NCBI RefSeq assembly: GCF_012927305.1
Contig: NZ_JABBGH010000003.1
Span: 682,001-746,000 of the forward strand
Reading direction: 5' to 3'
Length of the DNA stretch: 64,000 nucleotides
DNA from: Hymenobacter polaris
Lineage (GTDB): Bacteria > Bacteroidota > Bacteroidia > Cytophagales > Hymenobacteraceae
Part shown: positions 22,344-30,724 of the stretch, one piece after another
Numbering within the stretch: position 1 is the first letter of the stretch
How the letters are laid out: each line of letters begins with the position of its first letter
Position numbers and translations under genes: made by a program
Notes under the pieces: model-generated
Database searches by the model: none
Told to the model about the DNA's origin: nothing
The model's input: only the letters and a program-made list of their open reading frames with translations

Positions 22344-23564
22344 ATGCACCTACTGCTGTTCGACGACCCGGCCATTTGGCCGCACCTGCTGCCGCTTACC
22401 TACACGCGGCCGGTGGCGGCGCTGCGCTGCGGCATCCTCACGGTGGCCGAGAAGTGGCAGCGCCGGCTGGGCAGCCCCTCGGTGGGCTACCTCACCCAGC
22501 CTTACCTGCAAGCGAAGTTTGCGGCCGGCGACGTGGCCGGGCCTACGCTGGTAGTGAACGGCGCCGCCTGCCCCGACGACCTGCTGGTGCGCCAGGTGCA
22601 GGCCCTATTCCCCGGCCAAGCCCTGTACTGCAACGATACGCTTATTGCCGCGCACCTCGCCGACGGCAGCCAAGTGGCCGAGCTGGTGCAGGATGGCCTC
22701 GACGTGACCCAGGCCTGCGAGGACGTGTCGTTGCTGACGCGGCCCTGGCACCTGTTTCTGCGCAATGGGGCCGAAATCCGCCGCGATTTTGCGCTGCTCA
22801 CCGCCGGGCGCACCTCGCAGCCGGTAAACGACGCGCCCACCATCGTGTATGCCCCGGAGAATATTTTTATTGAGGAGGGCGTCAAGATTCGGGCCGCCAT
22901 TCTCAACGCCGAGAAAGGGCCCATCTACCTGGGGCGCAACTCGGAGGTGCAGGAAGGCGGCATTTTGAAGGGGCCACTGGCCCTAGGGGAGGGCGCGGTG
23001 GTGAACGCCGGCGCCCGCCTGCGCGGCGACAATACCATCGGGCCTTACTGCAAAGTGGGCGGCGAAATTGGCAATAGCATCTTGATGGGCCACAGCAACA
23101 AGGGCCACGACGGCTACCTCGGCAACTCGGTGGTGGGCGAGTGGTGCAACCTGGGGGCCGACACCAATACCTCAAACCTCAAGAACAACTATGCCCCGGT
23201 GAGGGTATGGAGCCACGCGGCCAAGCGCTTCGTGAACACCGGCCAGACCTTCTGCGGCCTGCTGATGGGCGACCACGCCAAGGCCGGCATCAACACCATG
23301 TTCAACACCGGGACGGTAGTGGGCGTAGGGGCCAACGTATTTGGCGCGGGCTTCCCCCGACAGTTCGTGCCCAGCTTCAGCTGGGGCGGTCCGGCTGGCT
23401 TCGAGACCTTTAAGCTCGACAAATTTGCGGAGGTGGCCGAGCGCGTGCTGGCCCGCCGCGGCCTAGGGTACGATGCGGCCGACCAAGCCATTATGGCCGA
23501 AGTGTTTCGGCTGACGGCCGAGGATAGGGCTTGGGAGAAAACCAAGGGCGATGCAAGCATATAA
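22344..23564 (+). CDS. GlmU-family putative sugar-phosphate nucleotidyltransferase
   Basis: This 406-residue protein belongs to the Bacteroidota GlmU-like group. A diverged nucleotidyltransferase-like N-terminus (MHLLLFDDPAIWPHLLPLTYTRPVAALRCG) is joined to a left-handed beta-helix acyltransferase-like C-terminus. The helix carries hexapeptide features such as IFIEEGVKIRAAILNAEKGPIYLG and VGGEIGNSILMGHSNKGHDGYLGNSVVGEWCNLGA. Its substrate is unproven; a role in activated sugar synthesis is inferred. Its last 14 bp overlap the next gene. Confidence 0.85.
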   Translation: MHLLLFDDPAIWPHLLPLTYTRPVAALRCGILTVAEKWQRRLGSPSVGYLTQPYLQAKFAAGDVAGPTLVVNGAACPDDLLVRQVQALFPGQALYCNDTLIAAHLADGSQVAELVQDGLDVTQACEDVSLLTRPWHLFLRNGAEIRRDFALLTAGRTSQPVNDAPTIVYAPENIFIEEGVKIRAAILNAEKGPIYLGRNSEVQEGGILKGPLALGEGAVVNAGARLRGDNTIGPYCKVGGEIGNSILMGHSNKGHDGYLGNSVVGEWCNLGADTNTSNLKNNYAPVRVWSHAAKRFVNTGQTFCGLLMGDHAKAGINTMFNTGTVVGVGANVFGAGFPRQFVPSFSWGGPAGFETFKLDKFAEVAERVLARRGLGYDAADQAIMAEVFRLTAEDRAWEKTKGDASI

Positions 23565-23835
23565 AAAAGGGCTATTTGCTTTCGGTGCGTTTAGCTTGTT
23601 AGTGAATCTGCTGCTAAGCGTGGGGCACCTGCTCATCGCCAAATCACCCGAGGCGCTGGCCCACAGCGCCGCCTACCTGCTGCTGAGCGGTGGTGGACTG
23701 TTGGGGCTGCGCTGGTTTTTGCGCAAAGACCTGCCTTGGGTCAGCACCACCCTAGGGGCCCTGGGCCTGGTGGTCCTAACGGTTATCCTGATTACGGCAA
23801 CGGACTTCGTGTTTCCCTACCAACCCGCCAAGTAG
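23551..23835 (+). CDS. Small membrane protein, function unknown
   Basis: This 94-residue hydrophobic protein has about three membrane segments (AFGAFSLLVNLLLSVGHLLI, AYLLLSGGGLLGLRWFL, LGALGLVVLTVILITATDFVF). Its ATG lies inside the end of the GlmU-family gene (14-bp overlap), suggesting translational coupling. No family recognised. Confidence 0.65.
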   Translation: MQAYKKGLFAFGAFSLLVNLLLSVGHLLIAKSPEALAHSAAYLLLSGGGLLGLRWFLRKDLPWVSTTLGALGLVVLTVILITATDFVFPYQPAK

Positions 23836-23972
23836 CCCAGCCCGGCGCAGTGCTTGCGTATTCCGCAGCGCGGTTTCGGGGTCGGGGTACAGCCAGCCCG
23901 GCGCGGCCTAGGGGCACGAATAAGCATCAGGTGTTATTTTTCAATCCTCATCCACCTTTCCACGCGCTACCC

Positions 23973-24272
23973 ATGCAGCCTGCCGAAATCAACGTGCCCA
24001 AAACGGATGCCCTCGCCTACTTGCTAGGGGGCATAGGATTGCTCGCCATCTCGGCGCTGCCCATTATGAGCCTGGCGCTGTCGGCAGTGCAGCCCGTGGC
24101 TAAGCTGGTTCTTGGCCTTTACTGGCTACTGGGCGCCGGGCTGCTGTGGTGGGCCGTGCGCCGCTTCACGGGCCTAGGCGAGCGCCTGGCGGCCGTGGTA
24201 GGCATCGTTATCGGCTGGTACATCGTGCTCCAGCTACTGATGGTGCTGGAAACAATGGTTTTTAGATTTTAA
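23973..24272 (+). CDS. Small membrane protein, function unknown
   Basis: With the ATG giving MQPAEINVPKTDALAYLLGG, this 99-residue protein has about three hydrophobic helices ending LQLLMVLETMVFRF. A longer open frame upstream is low-quality and rejected. It ends three bases before the TTG start of holB. No family recognised. Confidence 0.65.
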   Translation: MQPAEINVPKTDALAYLLGGIGLLAISALPIMSLALSAVQPVAKLVLGLYWLLGAGLLWWAVRRFTGLGERLAAVVGIVIGWYIVLQLLMVLETMVFRF

Positions 24273-24275
24273 GCG

Positions 24276-25409
24276 TTGCAGTTTCAAGATATTCCCAATC
24301 AACTGGTCCTCAAAGACGTGCTGCGCCAATCGGTGCAGCGCGGCCACGTGGCGCACGCTCAGCTGTTTCGCGGGGCCGAGGGCTCGGCGGCGCTGGCCCT
24401 GGCGCTGGCCTACGCCCAGTACCTCAACTGCGAGGAGCGGCCCCTAGGCGCGCTTGATAGCTGCGGCCACTGCCCGGCCTGCCTAAAAACCAGCAAGCTG
24501 GCGCACCCCGACCTCAATTTCATCCTGCCCACTACCACGACCAAGGCCGTGCCTAAGGATGCCACCAGCGCCAAGTTCATGGGCGAGTGGCGCACCTTTT
24601 TGGCCGAGGGGCCCTACCAGGGCTTCAACGACTGGATGCAGCACATCGGGGCCGAGAACAAGCAGGGAAGCATCTCGAAGGAAGAAGCTGGGCAGCTGCT
24701 GAAGCTGGTGAGTCTCAAAGCGTTTGAGGCGCGCTTTAAAATCGTGCTGCTCTGGCTGCCCGAGCTGATGCACCCGGCCGCCGCCAACGCCGTGCTCAAG
24801 CTGCTGGAAGAGCCGCCGCCCGCCACCGTGTTTCTGCTGGTTAGCCACGAGCCCGAGCGCCTGCTGCCCACCATTCTGAGCCGGGTGCAGCCGGTGGTGG
24901 TGCGTCCCTTTTCGGAAGACGACCTGACCACCTACCTGACCACGCACTACCACGTGCCCGAGGTGAAGGCGCGCCAGGTGGCCCAGCTGGCCGAAGGCAA
25001 CCTAGGGGCCGCCATTGCTGGCCGCGACCAAAGCGCCGACCACGACTACGCCGAGTTCTTTATTAAGTGGATGCGCAAGTGCTTCTCGGCCAAGATGGTG
25101 GACTTGCTAAGCCTGGCCGACGAGTTTCAGAAGATGGGCCGCGAAAACCAGAAAGAGCAGCTTAGCTTTTCCCTAGGGCTGCTGCGCAAGGTGCTGCTCT
25201 TCGGCCTCGACCCGGCGCTGGTGCCCCACCTGCCAGCCCAGGAGCAGCAGTTCGTGCAGGGCTTCAGCCGGTTTGTGACGCTCCGCAACGCCGACCAGCT
25301 CAGCGAGGAGCTGAACACGGCCCACTACCACATCGAACGCAACGCCAACCCGCGCATGGTGTTCGTCGATGCCTCGCTGCGCCTAGGCCAGCAGCTGCGC
25401 CGGGCGTAA
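24276..25409 (+). CDS. holB: DNA polymerase III delta' subunit
   Basis: Delta' is the stator of the clamp loader that places the beta clamp on DNA. The 377-residue protein starts MQFQDIPNQLVLKDVLRQSV from a TTG codon. It has a degenerate P-loop (GAEGSAALALA, no Walker Lys), normal for delta'. It also shows a zinc-ribbon region (CEERPLGALDSCGHCPAC), KIVLLWLPELMHPAAANAVLKLLEEPP and SRVQPVVVRPFSEDDL. The C-terminal domain is helical. Confidence 0.9.
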   Translation: MQFQDIPNQLVLKDVLRQSVQRGHVAHAQLFRGAEGSAALALALAYAQYLNCEERPLGALDSCGHCPACLKTSKLAHPDLNFILPTTTTKAVPKDATSAKFMGEWRTFLAEGPYQGFNDWMQHIGAENKQGSISKEEAGQLLKLVSLKAFEARFKIVLLWLPELMHPAAANAVLKLLEEPPPATVFLLVSHEPERLLPTILSRVQPVVVRPFSEDDLTTYLTTHYHVPEVKARQVAQLAEGNLGAAIAGRDQSADHDYAEFFIKWMRKCFSAKMVDLLSLADEFQKMGRENQKEQLSFSLGLLRKVLLFGLDPALVPHLPAQEQQFVQGFSRFVTLRNADQLSEELNTAHYHIERNANPRMVFVDASLRLGQQLRRA

Positions 25410-25410
25410 C

Positions 25411-25484
25411 GTACCGTGGACTCTGCGAGTCCGCGCGTTTGAACGGCCAGTGCTACACGCGCGGACTCGCAGAGTCCACGGTAC
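25411..25484. repeat. Dispersed palindromic repeat, copy 2
   Basis: Its arms (25411-25438 and 25457-25484) are identical over 28 bp to those of the copy at 10257-10330. Loop length is the same (18 nt), but loop sequence is unrelated. It lies 2 bp after the holB stop. The final GTAC merges with TTTTG to form the TACTTTTG promoter element of the next gene. Confidence 0.9.
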
Positions 25485-25489
25485 TTTTG
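25482..25489 (+). promoter_or_regulatory. Promoter -7 element TACTTTTG, partly from the palindrome
   Basis: A perfect TAnnTTTG ends four bases before the ATG at 25494, so the transcript is probably leaderless. The TAC comes from the right arm of the palindromic repeat. Confidence 0.6.
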
Positions 25490-25493
25490 CCCT

Positions 25494-26420
25494 ATGCGCC
25501 GCCTGCTAGCCCTCGTCTTACTTGCCAGCTTGCCCCTAGGGCCGGCCCGGGCGCAGGCCGTGCCCGACCCGGCCGCCGATGCCGGCCTGCACCAGGGGCG
25601 CTTTATTGGCGTAGTAGCGGGCACAGTGGTGGTGTACGCGCTCACCAGCTACTTCCTGGGCAAAACCTGGTACACCAAGCGCGTGCCTTTCCACTCGTTC
25701 AACGACAATGGCGAATGGCTGCAAATGGACAAGGTGGGCCACGCCACCACGGCCTACGCCATCGGCCAGGGCGAGTACCAGCTCTTTCGGTGGAGCGGGG
25801 TCAACGAACGGGCCAGCATCCTCACCGGCGGGCTCATCTCGCTGCTCTACCAAACCACCATCGAGCTGTTCGATGGGCGCTCGGAGGGCTGGGGCTTCTC
25901 GAAGGGCGACATGGCCGCCAACCTCGCCGGCATTGGCTTGTTTATGGGCCAGCAATACGGCTTTGGCGAGCAGAAGGTGAGTTTGCGCTACGGCTGGCGG
26001 CGCAGCCTCTACCCCCAATACCGCCCCAATTTGCTGGGCAAAAACATTGGTAACCAGATGCTCAAGGACTACAACGGCCAGCAGTACTGGCTGTCGGTGA
26101 ACGTGGCGTCGGTGCTGCCGGTGGGCCCTTCGTTTCCGCGCTGGCTGAATTTGGCCGTGGGCTACAGCGGCAGCGGCCTGACGGGCGGCCACGCCAACCC
26201 ACCCTACTTCGACCCCAGCACCGGCCAGGAAGTGAAACTTACCCGCTACCGCCAGTTTTACCTCGCGCCCGACGTGAGCCTAGGGCGCCTGCCGGGCCTC
26301 AACTACACCGGCCAGCAGCTGCTCAGTGCCGGCCAGTTTTTCAAGATTCCCGCGCCATCCGTCGAGTATAGCGGACTGCACGGCGTGCGGTTTCACCCCT
26401 TGTTTGTTTCTAAAGACTAA
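25494..26420 (+). CDS. DUF2279 family protein (YfiM-like)
   Basis: This 308-residue protein has a signal peptide (RRLLALVLLASLPLGPARAQA). The DUF2279 core reads FHSFNDNGEWLQMDKVGHATTAYAIGQGEYQLFRWSG and LLYQTTIELFDGRSEGWGFSKGDMAANLAGIGLFMGQ. The pattern suggests several membrane-associated helices and a C-terminal beta-rich part. Function is unknown. Its promoter abuts a palindromic repeat. Confidence 0.85.
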   Translation: MRRLLALVLLASLPLGPARAQAVPDPAADAGLHQGRFIGVVAGTVVVYALTSYFLGKTWYTKRVPFHSFNDNGEWLQMDKVGHATTAYAIGQGEYQLFRWSGVNERASILTGGLISLLYQTTIELFDGRSEGWGFSKGDMAANLAGIGLFMGQQYGFGEQKVSLRYGWRRSLYPQYRPNLLGKNIGNQMLKDYNGQQYWLSVNVASVLPVGPSFPRWLNLAVGYSGSGLTGGHANPPYFDPSTGQEVKLTRYRQFYLAPDVSLGRLPGLNYTGQQLLSAGQFFKIPAPSVEYSGLHGVRFHPLFVSKD

Positions 26421-26422
26421 GC

Positions 26423-26485
26423 GCGAGGTTAAAATAGGTTTCGCAAGGTTGAATACTCAGGTTGCGAAACCTGTTTTACCCTCGC
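26423..26485. terminator. Large hairpin between the DUF2279 gene and hemC
   Basis: 24-bp arms (26423-26446 and 26462-26485) pair with two mismatches and contain AGGTTTCGCAA. The loop is 15 nt. There is no long T-run, so it could be a palindromic repeat rather than a simple terminator. Confidence 0.6.
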
Positions 26486-26510
26486 GAAACTTCGCGCTTT
26501 AACTAGTTAT

Positions 26511-27446
26511 ATGCCCGATACTCCTATCCGCCTCGCCACCCGCGCCTCGCGCCTCGCGCTGTGGCAAGCCGAGCACGTAGCCGCCCTGCTCAAGCAAGCT
26601 GGCCTGCCCACCGAAATAGTGCCCATGCAAACCGTGGGCGACAAAGTGCTCGACCGCTCGCTGGCCAAAATCGGGGCCAAGGGCGTATTCACCGAAGAGT
26701 TGGAAGAAAGCCTGCGCCTGGGCGATACGCACCTAGCCATTCATTCGGCCAAGGACGTGCAAAGCACCCTGCCGCCCGACCTGGAGCTGCTGGCTTTTCT
26801 GGAGCGCGAGAAGACTAACGATGTGGTAGTCAGTTTCCAAGAGAATTTCGAGCTAACGCGGCCCGGTATTGTGCTGGGCACCAGCAGCACGCGCCGCCGG
26901 GCGCTGCTGCGCCGCTTCTACCCGCAGGCCAACCTGGTGGAGATGCGCGGCAATTTGCAAACCCGCCTCCGCAAACTCGAAGAAGGCCAGGCCGACGCCC
27001 TGGTGCTGGCCTACGCCGGCGTGCACCGCATGGGCTACAACGCCCTCATCCGCCACGAGCTGCCTACCGCCCGCTTTGTGCCGCCCGTGGGCCAGGGCAG
27101 CATCGCGGTAGAGTGCTCGCGCTTTCTGGATGACGAGCTGAAAAATAAGATAAAGCTGGCCCTCGACCACCCCGACACGCACCGCTGCCTGCTGGCCGAG
27201 CGGGCCTTTTTGCGCACCATGGAGGGCGGGTGCAGCATCCCCTCGTTTGCCTTGGCTACCCTCACCGACGCGGGCCACATTAGCCTGCACGGCGGCCTGG
27301 TGAGCCTAGGGGGCGAGGAGTACGTCGATACCGTGCAAACGGCCCCCGCCGCGCAGGCCGAGGGCCTGGGTATGGCCGTGGCCGAGCGGGTGCTGGGCAG
27401 CGGGGGCGCCGCCATTATGGCCAGCATCCGGGAGGCGCGCGGCTAG
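26511..27446 (+). CDS. hemC: Hydroxymethylbilane synthase (porphobilinogen deaminase)
   Basis: HemC polymerises four porphobilinogens to hydroxymethylbilane in heme synthesis. The 311-residue protein shows IRLATRASRLALWQAEHV, GDKVLDRSLAKIGAKGVFTEELE, LAIHSAKDVQSTLPPDLEL (catalytic Asp in KDV) and LGTSSTRRRALL. The dipyrromethane cofactor cysteine is C241 in MEGGCSIPSF. No other heme gene is adjacent. Confidence 0.96.
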   Translation: MPDTPIRLATRASRLALWQAEHVAALLKQAGLPTEIVPMQTVGDKVLDRSLAKIGAKGVFTEELEESLRLGDTHLAIHSAKDVQSTLPPDLELLAFLEREKTNDVVVSFQENFELTRPGIVLGTSSTRRRALLRRFYPQANLVEMRGNLQTRLRKLEEGQADALVLAYAGVHRMGYNALIRHELPTARFVPPVGQGSIAVECSRFLDDELKNKIKLALDHPDTHRCLLAERAFLRTMEGGCSIPSFALATLTDAGHISLHGGLVSLGGEEYVDTVQTAPAAQAEGLGMAVAERVLGSGGAAIMASIREARG

Positions 27447-27466
27447 CGCGGGCAATGCCCCCGGCC

Positions 27467-27474
27467 TACTTTTG
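27467..27474 (+). promoter_or_regulatory. Promoter -7 element TACTTTTG
   Basis: A perfect TAnnTTTG, 29 bp before the ATG of the cyclophilin gene, giving a leader of about 24 nt. It argues against the TTG at 27477 as start. Confidence 0.5.
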
Positions 27475-27503
27475 CCTTGTCCCCCGTCGTTTTACCGTTT
27501 GCT

Positions 27504-28145
27504 ATGCAGTGGAAATTCCGTTGGCTTGCCGTAGTGGCCCTAGGGCTGGCTGCCCTGAGCGAGCCGGCCCTAGGGGCTAAAAAGCCCCGGCCCGGCAAGA
27601 AGGATGAGGTTGTGACCATCAGCACCAGTCTGGGCGACATTCAACTTATCTTGTTTAGCGACACGCCGTTGCACCGGGCTAATTTTTTGAAGAAGGCCCG
27701 CGACGGCTACTACAATGGCACTACCTTCCACCGCGTGGTGCCCAACTTTATGGTGCAGGGCGGCGACCCCTACTCGAAGGATGCTGACCCGACCAACGAC
27801 GGCCAGGGCCCGAGCGGCGAGCCTACCATTCCGGCCGAGCTAAGCGCCGGCCACCGCCACGACTACGGCGCCGTGGCCGCCGCCCGCCAGGCCGATTTCG
27901 TGAACCCCAGCCGCGCCAGCAACGCCAGCCAGTTCTACATCGTGGAGAAGCACCAGGGCACGCACTTCCTGGATGGGCAGTACACCGTATTTGGGCAAGT
28001 AATTAAGGGGCAAGACGTTATTGATAAGATAGCGGCCCTGCCCCGCGACGCCCGCGACCGCCCCCTGACCGACGTGAAGATGACGATGACGGTAGAGAAG
28101 CTGAAAAAAAAGAAGATTGCCGCGCGCTTCGGCTATACCTATTAA
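27504..28145 (+). CDS. Secreted peptidyl-prolyl cis-trans isomerase (cyclophilin)
   Basis: The 213-residue protein has a signal peptide (FRWLAVVALGLAALSEPALGA) and a cyclophilin domain. TSLGDIQLILFSDTPLHRANFLKKARDGYYNGTTFHRVVPNFMVQGGDP includes the active-site FHR and the MVQGGD motif, and SQFYIVEKHQGTHFLDGQYTVFGQVI matches the C-terminal half. It speeds proline isomerisation during folding of exported proteins. A small insertion with SKDADPTNDGQGPSGEPTIP is usual in Bacteroidota forms. The SDR gene follows after 14 bp. Confidence 0.93.
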   Translation: MQWKFRWLAVVALGLAALSEPALGAKKPRPGKKDEVVTISTSLGDIQLILFSDTPLHRANFLKKARDGYYNGTTFHRVVPNFMVQGGDPYSKDADPTNDGQGPSGEPTIPAELSAGHRHDYGAVAAARQADFVNPSRASNASQFYIVEKHQGTHFLDGQYTVFGQVIKGQDVIDKIAALPRDARDRPLTDVKMTMTVEKLKKKKIAARFGYTY

Positions 28146-28159
28146 CGGCGGCCTAGGGT

Positions 28160-29065
28160 ATGAAACTACTGGTAACGGGTGCCAACGGCCTGCTGGGCCA
28201 GAAGCTGGCGGCCCTGCTTCTGGCCCAGCCCGCGGTGGAGCTGCTGGCCACCGGGCGCGGCCCCAACCGCCTGGCGCCCTACTTCCCGGCCCTGCGCTAC
28301 CGCCCGCTCGACGTGACGGATGCTGCCCAGGTGCGCCAGGTGCTGGCCGAGGAGCAGCCCGACTGCCTCATTCACGCCGCGGCCATGACGCAGGTAGACG
28401 ACTGCGAACTGAACCCCGACGCCTGCTGGCGTCAGAACGTGACGGCCGTGGAGTATTTGGCTGCTGCCTGCGCCGCGCAGGATGTTTACCTGCTCTATCT
28501 CAGCACCGATTTTATTTTCAATGGCGAGCACGGCCCGCTGGCCGAAGACGCAGAGCCCGACCCCCTCAGCCACTACGGCCGCAGCAAGCTGGCGGCCGAG
28601 CGCGTGGTGCAGGCCACGCCCGGCCTGCGTTGGGGCATTGCCCGCACCGTGCTCGTGTATGGCACGCTGCTCGGCGGCGGCCGCTCCAACCTGGTGCAGT
28701 GGGTGCGCGACTCGCTGCGCAATAACCAGACGATTAAAGTAGTAGACGACCAGTACCGCACGCCCACCCTGGCCGAGGACCTGGCCCTAGGGTGCTGGCT
28801 GCTGGCCCAGCGGCAGGCGCCGGGCATTTACCACCTCAGCGGCCGCGAAACGCTGACGCCCTACCAAATGGCCCAGCAGGTAGCCGCGTATTTTAATCTA
28901 GATGGCACTCTGCTACAGCGCGTCGATGCCAGCACGTTCAGCCAGCCCGGCCGGCGGCCCGCCCGCACCGGCTTCCTCATCGACAAGGCCGCGCGCGAGC
29001 TAGGCTACGCGCCCCGCTCGTTTGCCGAGGGCATTGCCCTGCTGGCCCGGCAGCTGCCGGGCTAG
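28160..29065 (+). CDS. SDR-family sugar-nucleotide reductase-like protein (RmlD-type)
   Basis: The 301-residue protein has an NAD(P)-binding Rossmann motif TGANGLLGQKL at the N-terminus, IHAAAMTQVDDCELNPDACWRQN, STDFIFNG and the catalytic YGRSK. This layout matches dTDP-4-dehydrorhamnose reductase-like proteins. No rml neighbours are present, so the substrate may differ. A terminator follows. Confidence 0.8.
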   Translation: MKLLVTGANGLLGQKLAALLLAQPAVELLATGRGPNRLAPYFPALRYRPLDVTDAAQVRQVLAEEQPDCLIHAAAMTQVDDCELNPDACWRQNVTAVEYLAAACAAQDVYLLYLSTDFIFNGEHGPLAEDAEPDPLSHYGRSKLAAERVVQATPGLRWGIARTVLVYGTLLGGGRSNLVQWVRDSLRNNQTIKVVDDQYRTPTLAEDLALGCWLLAQRQAPGIYHLSGRETLTPYQMAQQVAAYFNLDGTLLQRVDASTFSQPGRRPARTGFLIDKAARELGYAPRSFAEGIALLARQLPG

Positions 29066-29069
29066 GGGC

Positions 29070-29105
29070 ATTAAAAAACCCACCGGTAGTACCAGTGGGT
29101 TTTTC
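29070..29105 (+). terminator. Intrinsic terminator after the SDR gene
   Basis: CCCACCGGTA / TACCAGTGGG form a stem framed by A6 and T5 runs, just past the stop codon. Confidence 0.85.
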
Positions 29106-29219
29106 AGCTATAAGCCTTCCGCTTCTATGATACTTCGAATTCGATAAGTGGACTCGTATACTGGACCCTAATGGCCGGCTATAGTAGCCAGCGTTGGTAT
29201 TGGTTGGTACTGAATTGAT

Positions 29220-29423
29220 TTACAGATGCTCGGGCCAGTTGCCGATGAGCATGCCGCCTATCAGCATGGCCGTGCGCTGGCGCAGGCCGGCCTCACCCAG
29301 GGCCCGGGGCACTAGGCGGCCGTCGGGCGTTGAAAAGTCGCGACCAGCAGCCAAAGCAGCGTATTCAGCCGCTGCCGAAGCATGTTGGGTAAAAACTGCG
29401 GGGTCGCTGTAGGTCGTCTTCAT
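29220..29423 (-). CDS. Small hypothetical protein
   Basis: With the ATG giving MKTTYSDPAVFTQHASAAAEYAALAAGRD, this is a 67-residue soluble protein ending MLIGGMLIGNWPEHL. The longer upstream frame is rejected because it runs through AT-rich promoter-like DNA. No family recognised. Confidence 0.5.
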   Translation of the reverse strand: MKTTYSDPAVFTQHASAAAEYAALAAGRDFSTPDGRLVPRALGEAGLRQRTAMLIGGMLIGNWPEHL

Positions 29424-29758
29424 GGGGCTGATATAAATAGCTAGTGAGGTGCTGGGCTGGAATAAGTAATAGGCGTTTTCCCGATACAATTTTACCACGG
29501 CTATTGAGCCCCTAAAAGGACATAAGCGCATTTTTTGTGACATTTGCCTTGCCCGAAAATCGCTTCGAAAAGCCCTATTTATTAGATTAATAATCTAAAA
29601 TTCAGATTTTGAGGTATTAGTTTTATTAGTTCATATAATATTGACTAGTAAATAGTTAAAGTCAAAAATAAAGGCCCTTTCAGAGAGGTATTTTGCTAGC
29701 AAGCAAAAGCCCACTAAGTGACTTAGAGATTTAGGGGTGTCCGAAAAAAAGCTGGACC
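29424..29758. other. AT-rich intergenic region
   Basis: About 335 bp without a gene. It contains a motif AAAGGACA-N8-TTTTTTG-TGACA at 29515-29542, which recurs twice near 33.9-34.1 kb. The rest is AT-rich, and no gene or terminator was recognised. Confidence 0.55.
29515..29542. promoter_or_regulatory. Shared upstream motif, copy A
   Basis: AAAGGACA, eight bases, TTTTTTG, then TGACA. The same blocks at the same spacing occur at 33883-33910 and, without TGACA, at 34094-34116. It lies upstream of the small gene starting at 29423. Confidence 0.4.
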
Positions 29759-30724
29759 TTATACCTCGGAGCGCCGGGCTAACGACTGCAAAGCCACCAG
29801 CGTAGCCAGCAGCAGGGTGCCGGGGCCCGCCACCAGCCACCAGGCACCGGGCGCCTGCCGCAGCTCGCCCAGCAGCTGGCCCCAGCTAACGGTCGCTTCC
29901 GAGTAGCCAATTCCTAGAAAAGCGAGCGTGCTTTCGAGGCCAATGAGCGCCGCCAGCGTGAGTGGGGCGAACGCGCGCAGTGGCTGGCTGGCGGCCGGCA
30001 AGGCGTGGTGCCACCACACGCGGCCGGTGGGCAGGCCGGCCGCGCGGGCGGCTTCTACGTAGGGCAGGGTACGCACCTGGCGCATTTGGGTGCGCACCAG
30101 GCGGGCCATATCGGGCCAGGCCAGCAGCACCAGCAGCACCAGCAGCCAGCCAGTGCCTAGGGGCGGGCCGGCGGCAAAGGCCAGTACTAGCAGCAGGCGC
30201 GGCACCGTGCCCAGCAGTGTGCTAGCCCCCAGCACTAGTCCATCGAGCGGCACGGCCCAGCCGCGCCGCCAGTAGCGCACCAGCAGCACTGCCAGTGGCA
30301 GCGCCACCCCCAGGCCCACAAGCAGCGGCGGCCGCAGCCCCCACCAGGCGGCGGCCAGCCCCAGCAGCCCTGCCCACCCAGGCAGGCGCAGGCCGTGGTT
30401 GCCCCAGTAGCCAGCGGCGCCGCCCGATAGCGCCCCCAGGGCCGTTGCCAGCGCCGTGGCGGGCAGGCTAAGCAGCAGTAGCTGCCGGCTGCCGGCCACC
30501 AGGCCCGCCAGCACGTCGCGCCCTAGGGGGTCGGTACCAGCGTAGTGTGGCGCGGGGCCGTGCCAGGTGGGGGGCGCGGCTATATTAGCTAGGTCGGGGG
30601 CGGTGGCGGAGTAGGGTAGGGGTAGCCATGGGGCCAGCAGGCCCACGGCCGCTACCAGCGCCAGCCATCCCAGCGCCCAGTACGCGGCGCCTCCGCTAGA
30701 TGGGTGTAGCCGGGGCGCTTTCAT
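29759..30724 (-). CDS. Peptide-type ABC transporter permease (DppC/OppC-like)
   Basis: I start at the ATG giving MKAPRLHPSSGG. The longer frame is a shadow of the preceding gene. The 321-residue membrane protein has the DppC-type YAGTDPLGRDVLAGLVAGSRQLL near the N-terminus and the EAA loop in YVEAARAAGLPTGRVWWHHALPAA. Its ATG overlaps the stop of the other permease (ATGA), so the two are translationally coupled. No ATPase gene follows. Confidence 0.88.
   Translation of the reverse strand: MKAPRLHPSSGGAAYWALGWLALVAAVGLLAPWLPLPYSATAPDLANIAAPPTWHGPAPHYAGTDPLGRDVLAGLVAGSRQLLLLSLPATALATALGALSGGAAGYWGNHGLRLPGWAGLLGLAAAWWGLRPPLLVGLGVALPLAVLLVRYWRRGWAVPLDGLVLGASTLLGTVPRLLLVLAFAAGPPLGTGWLLVLLVLLAWPDMARLVRTQMRQVRTLPYVEAARAAGLPTGRVWWHHALPAASQPLRAFAPLTLAALIGLESTLAFLGIGYSEATVSWGQLLGELRQAPGAWWLVAGPGTLLLATLVALQSLARRSEV

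Noticed and set aside
29631..29840. 69-codon minus-strand frame
   Set aside because: It combines AT-rich intergenic DNA with antisense of the permease end, and it has no plausible start context.
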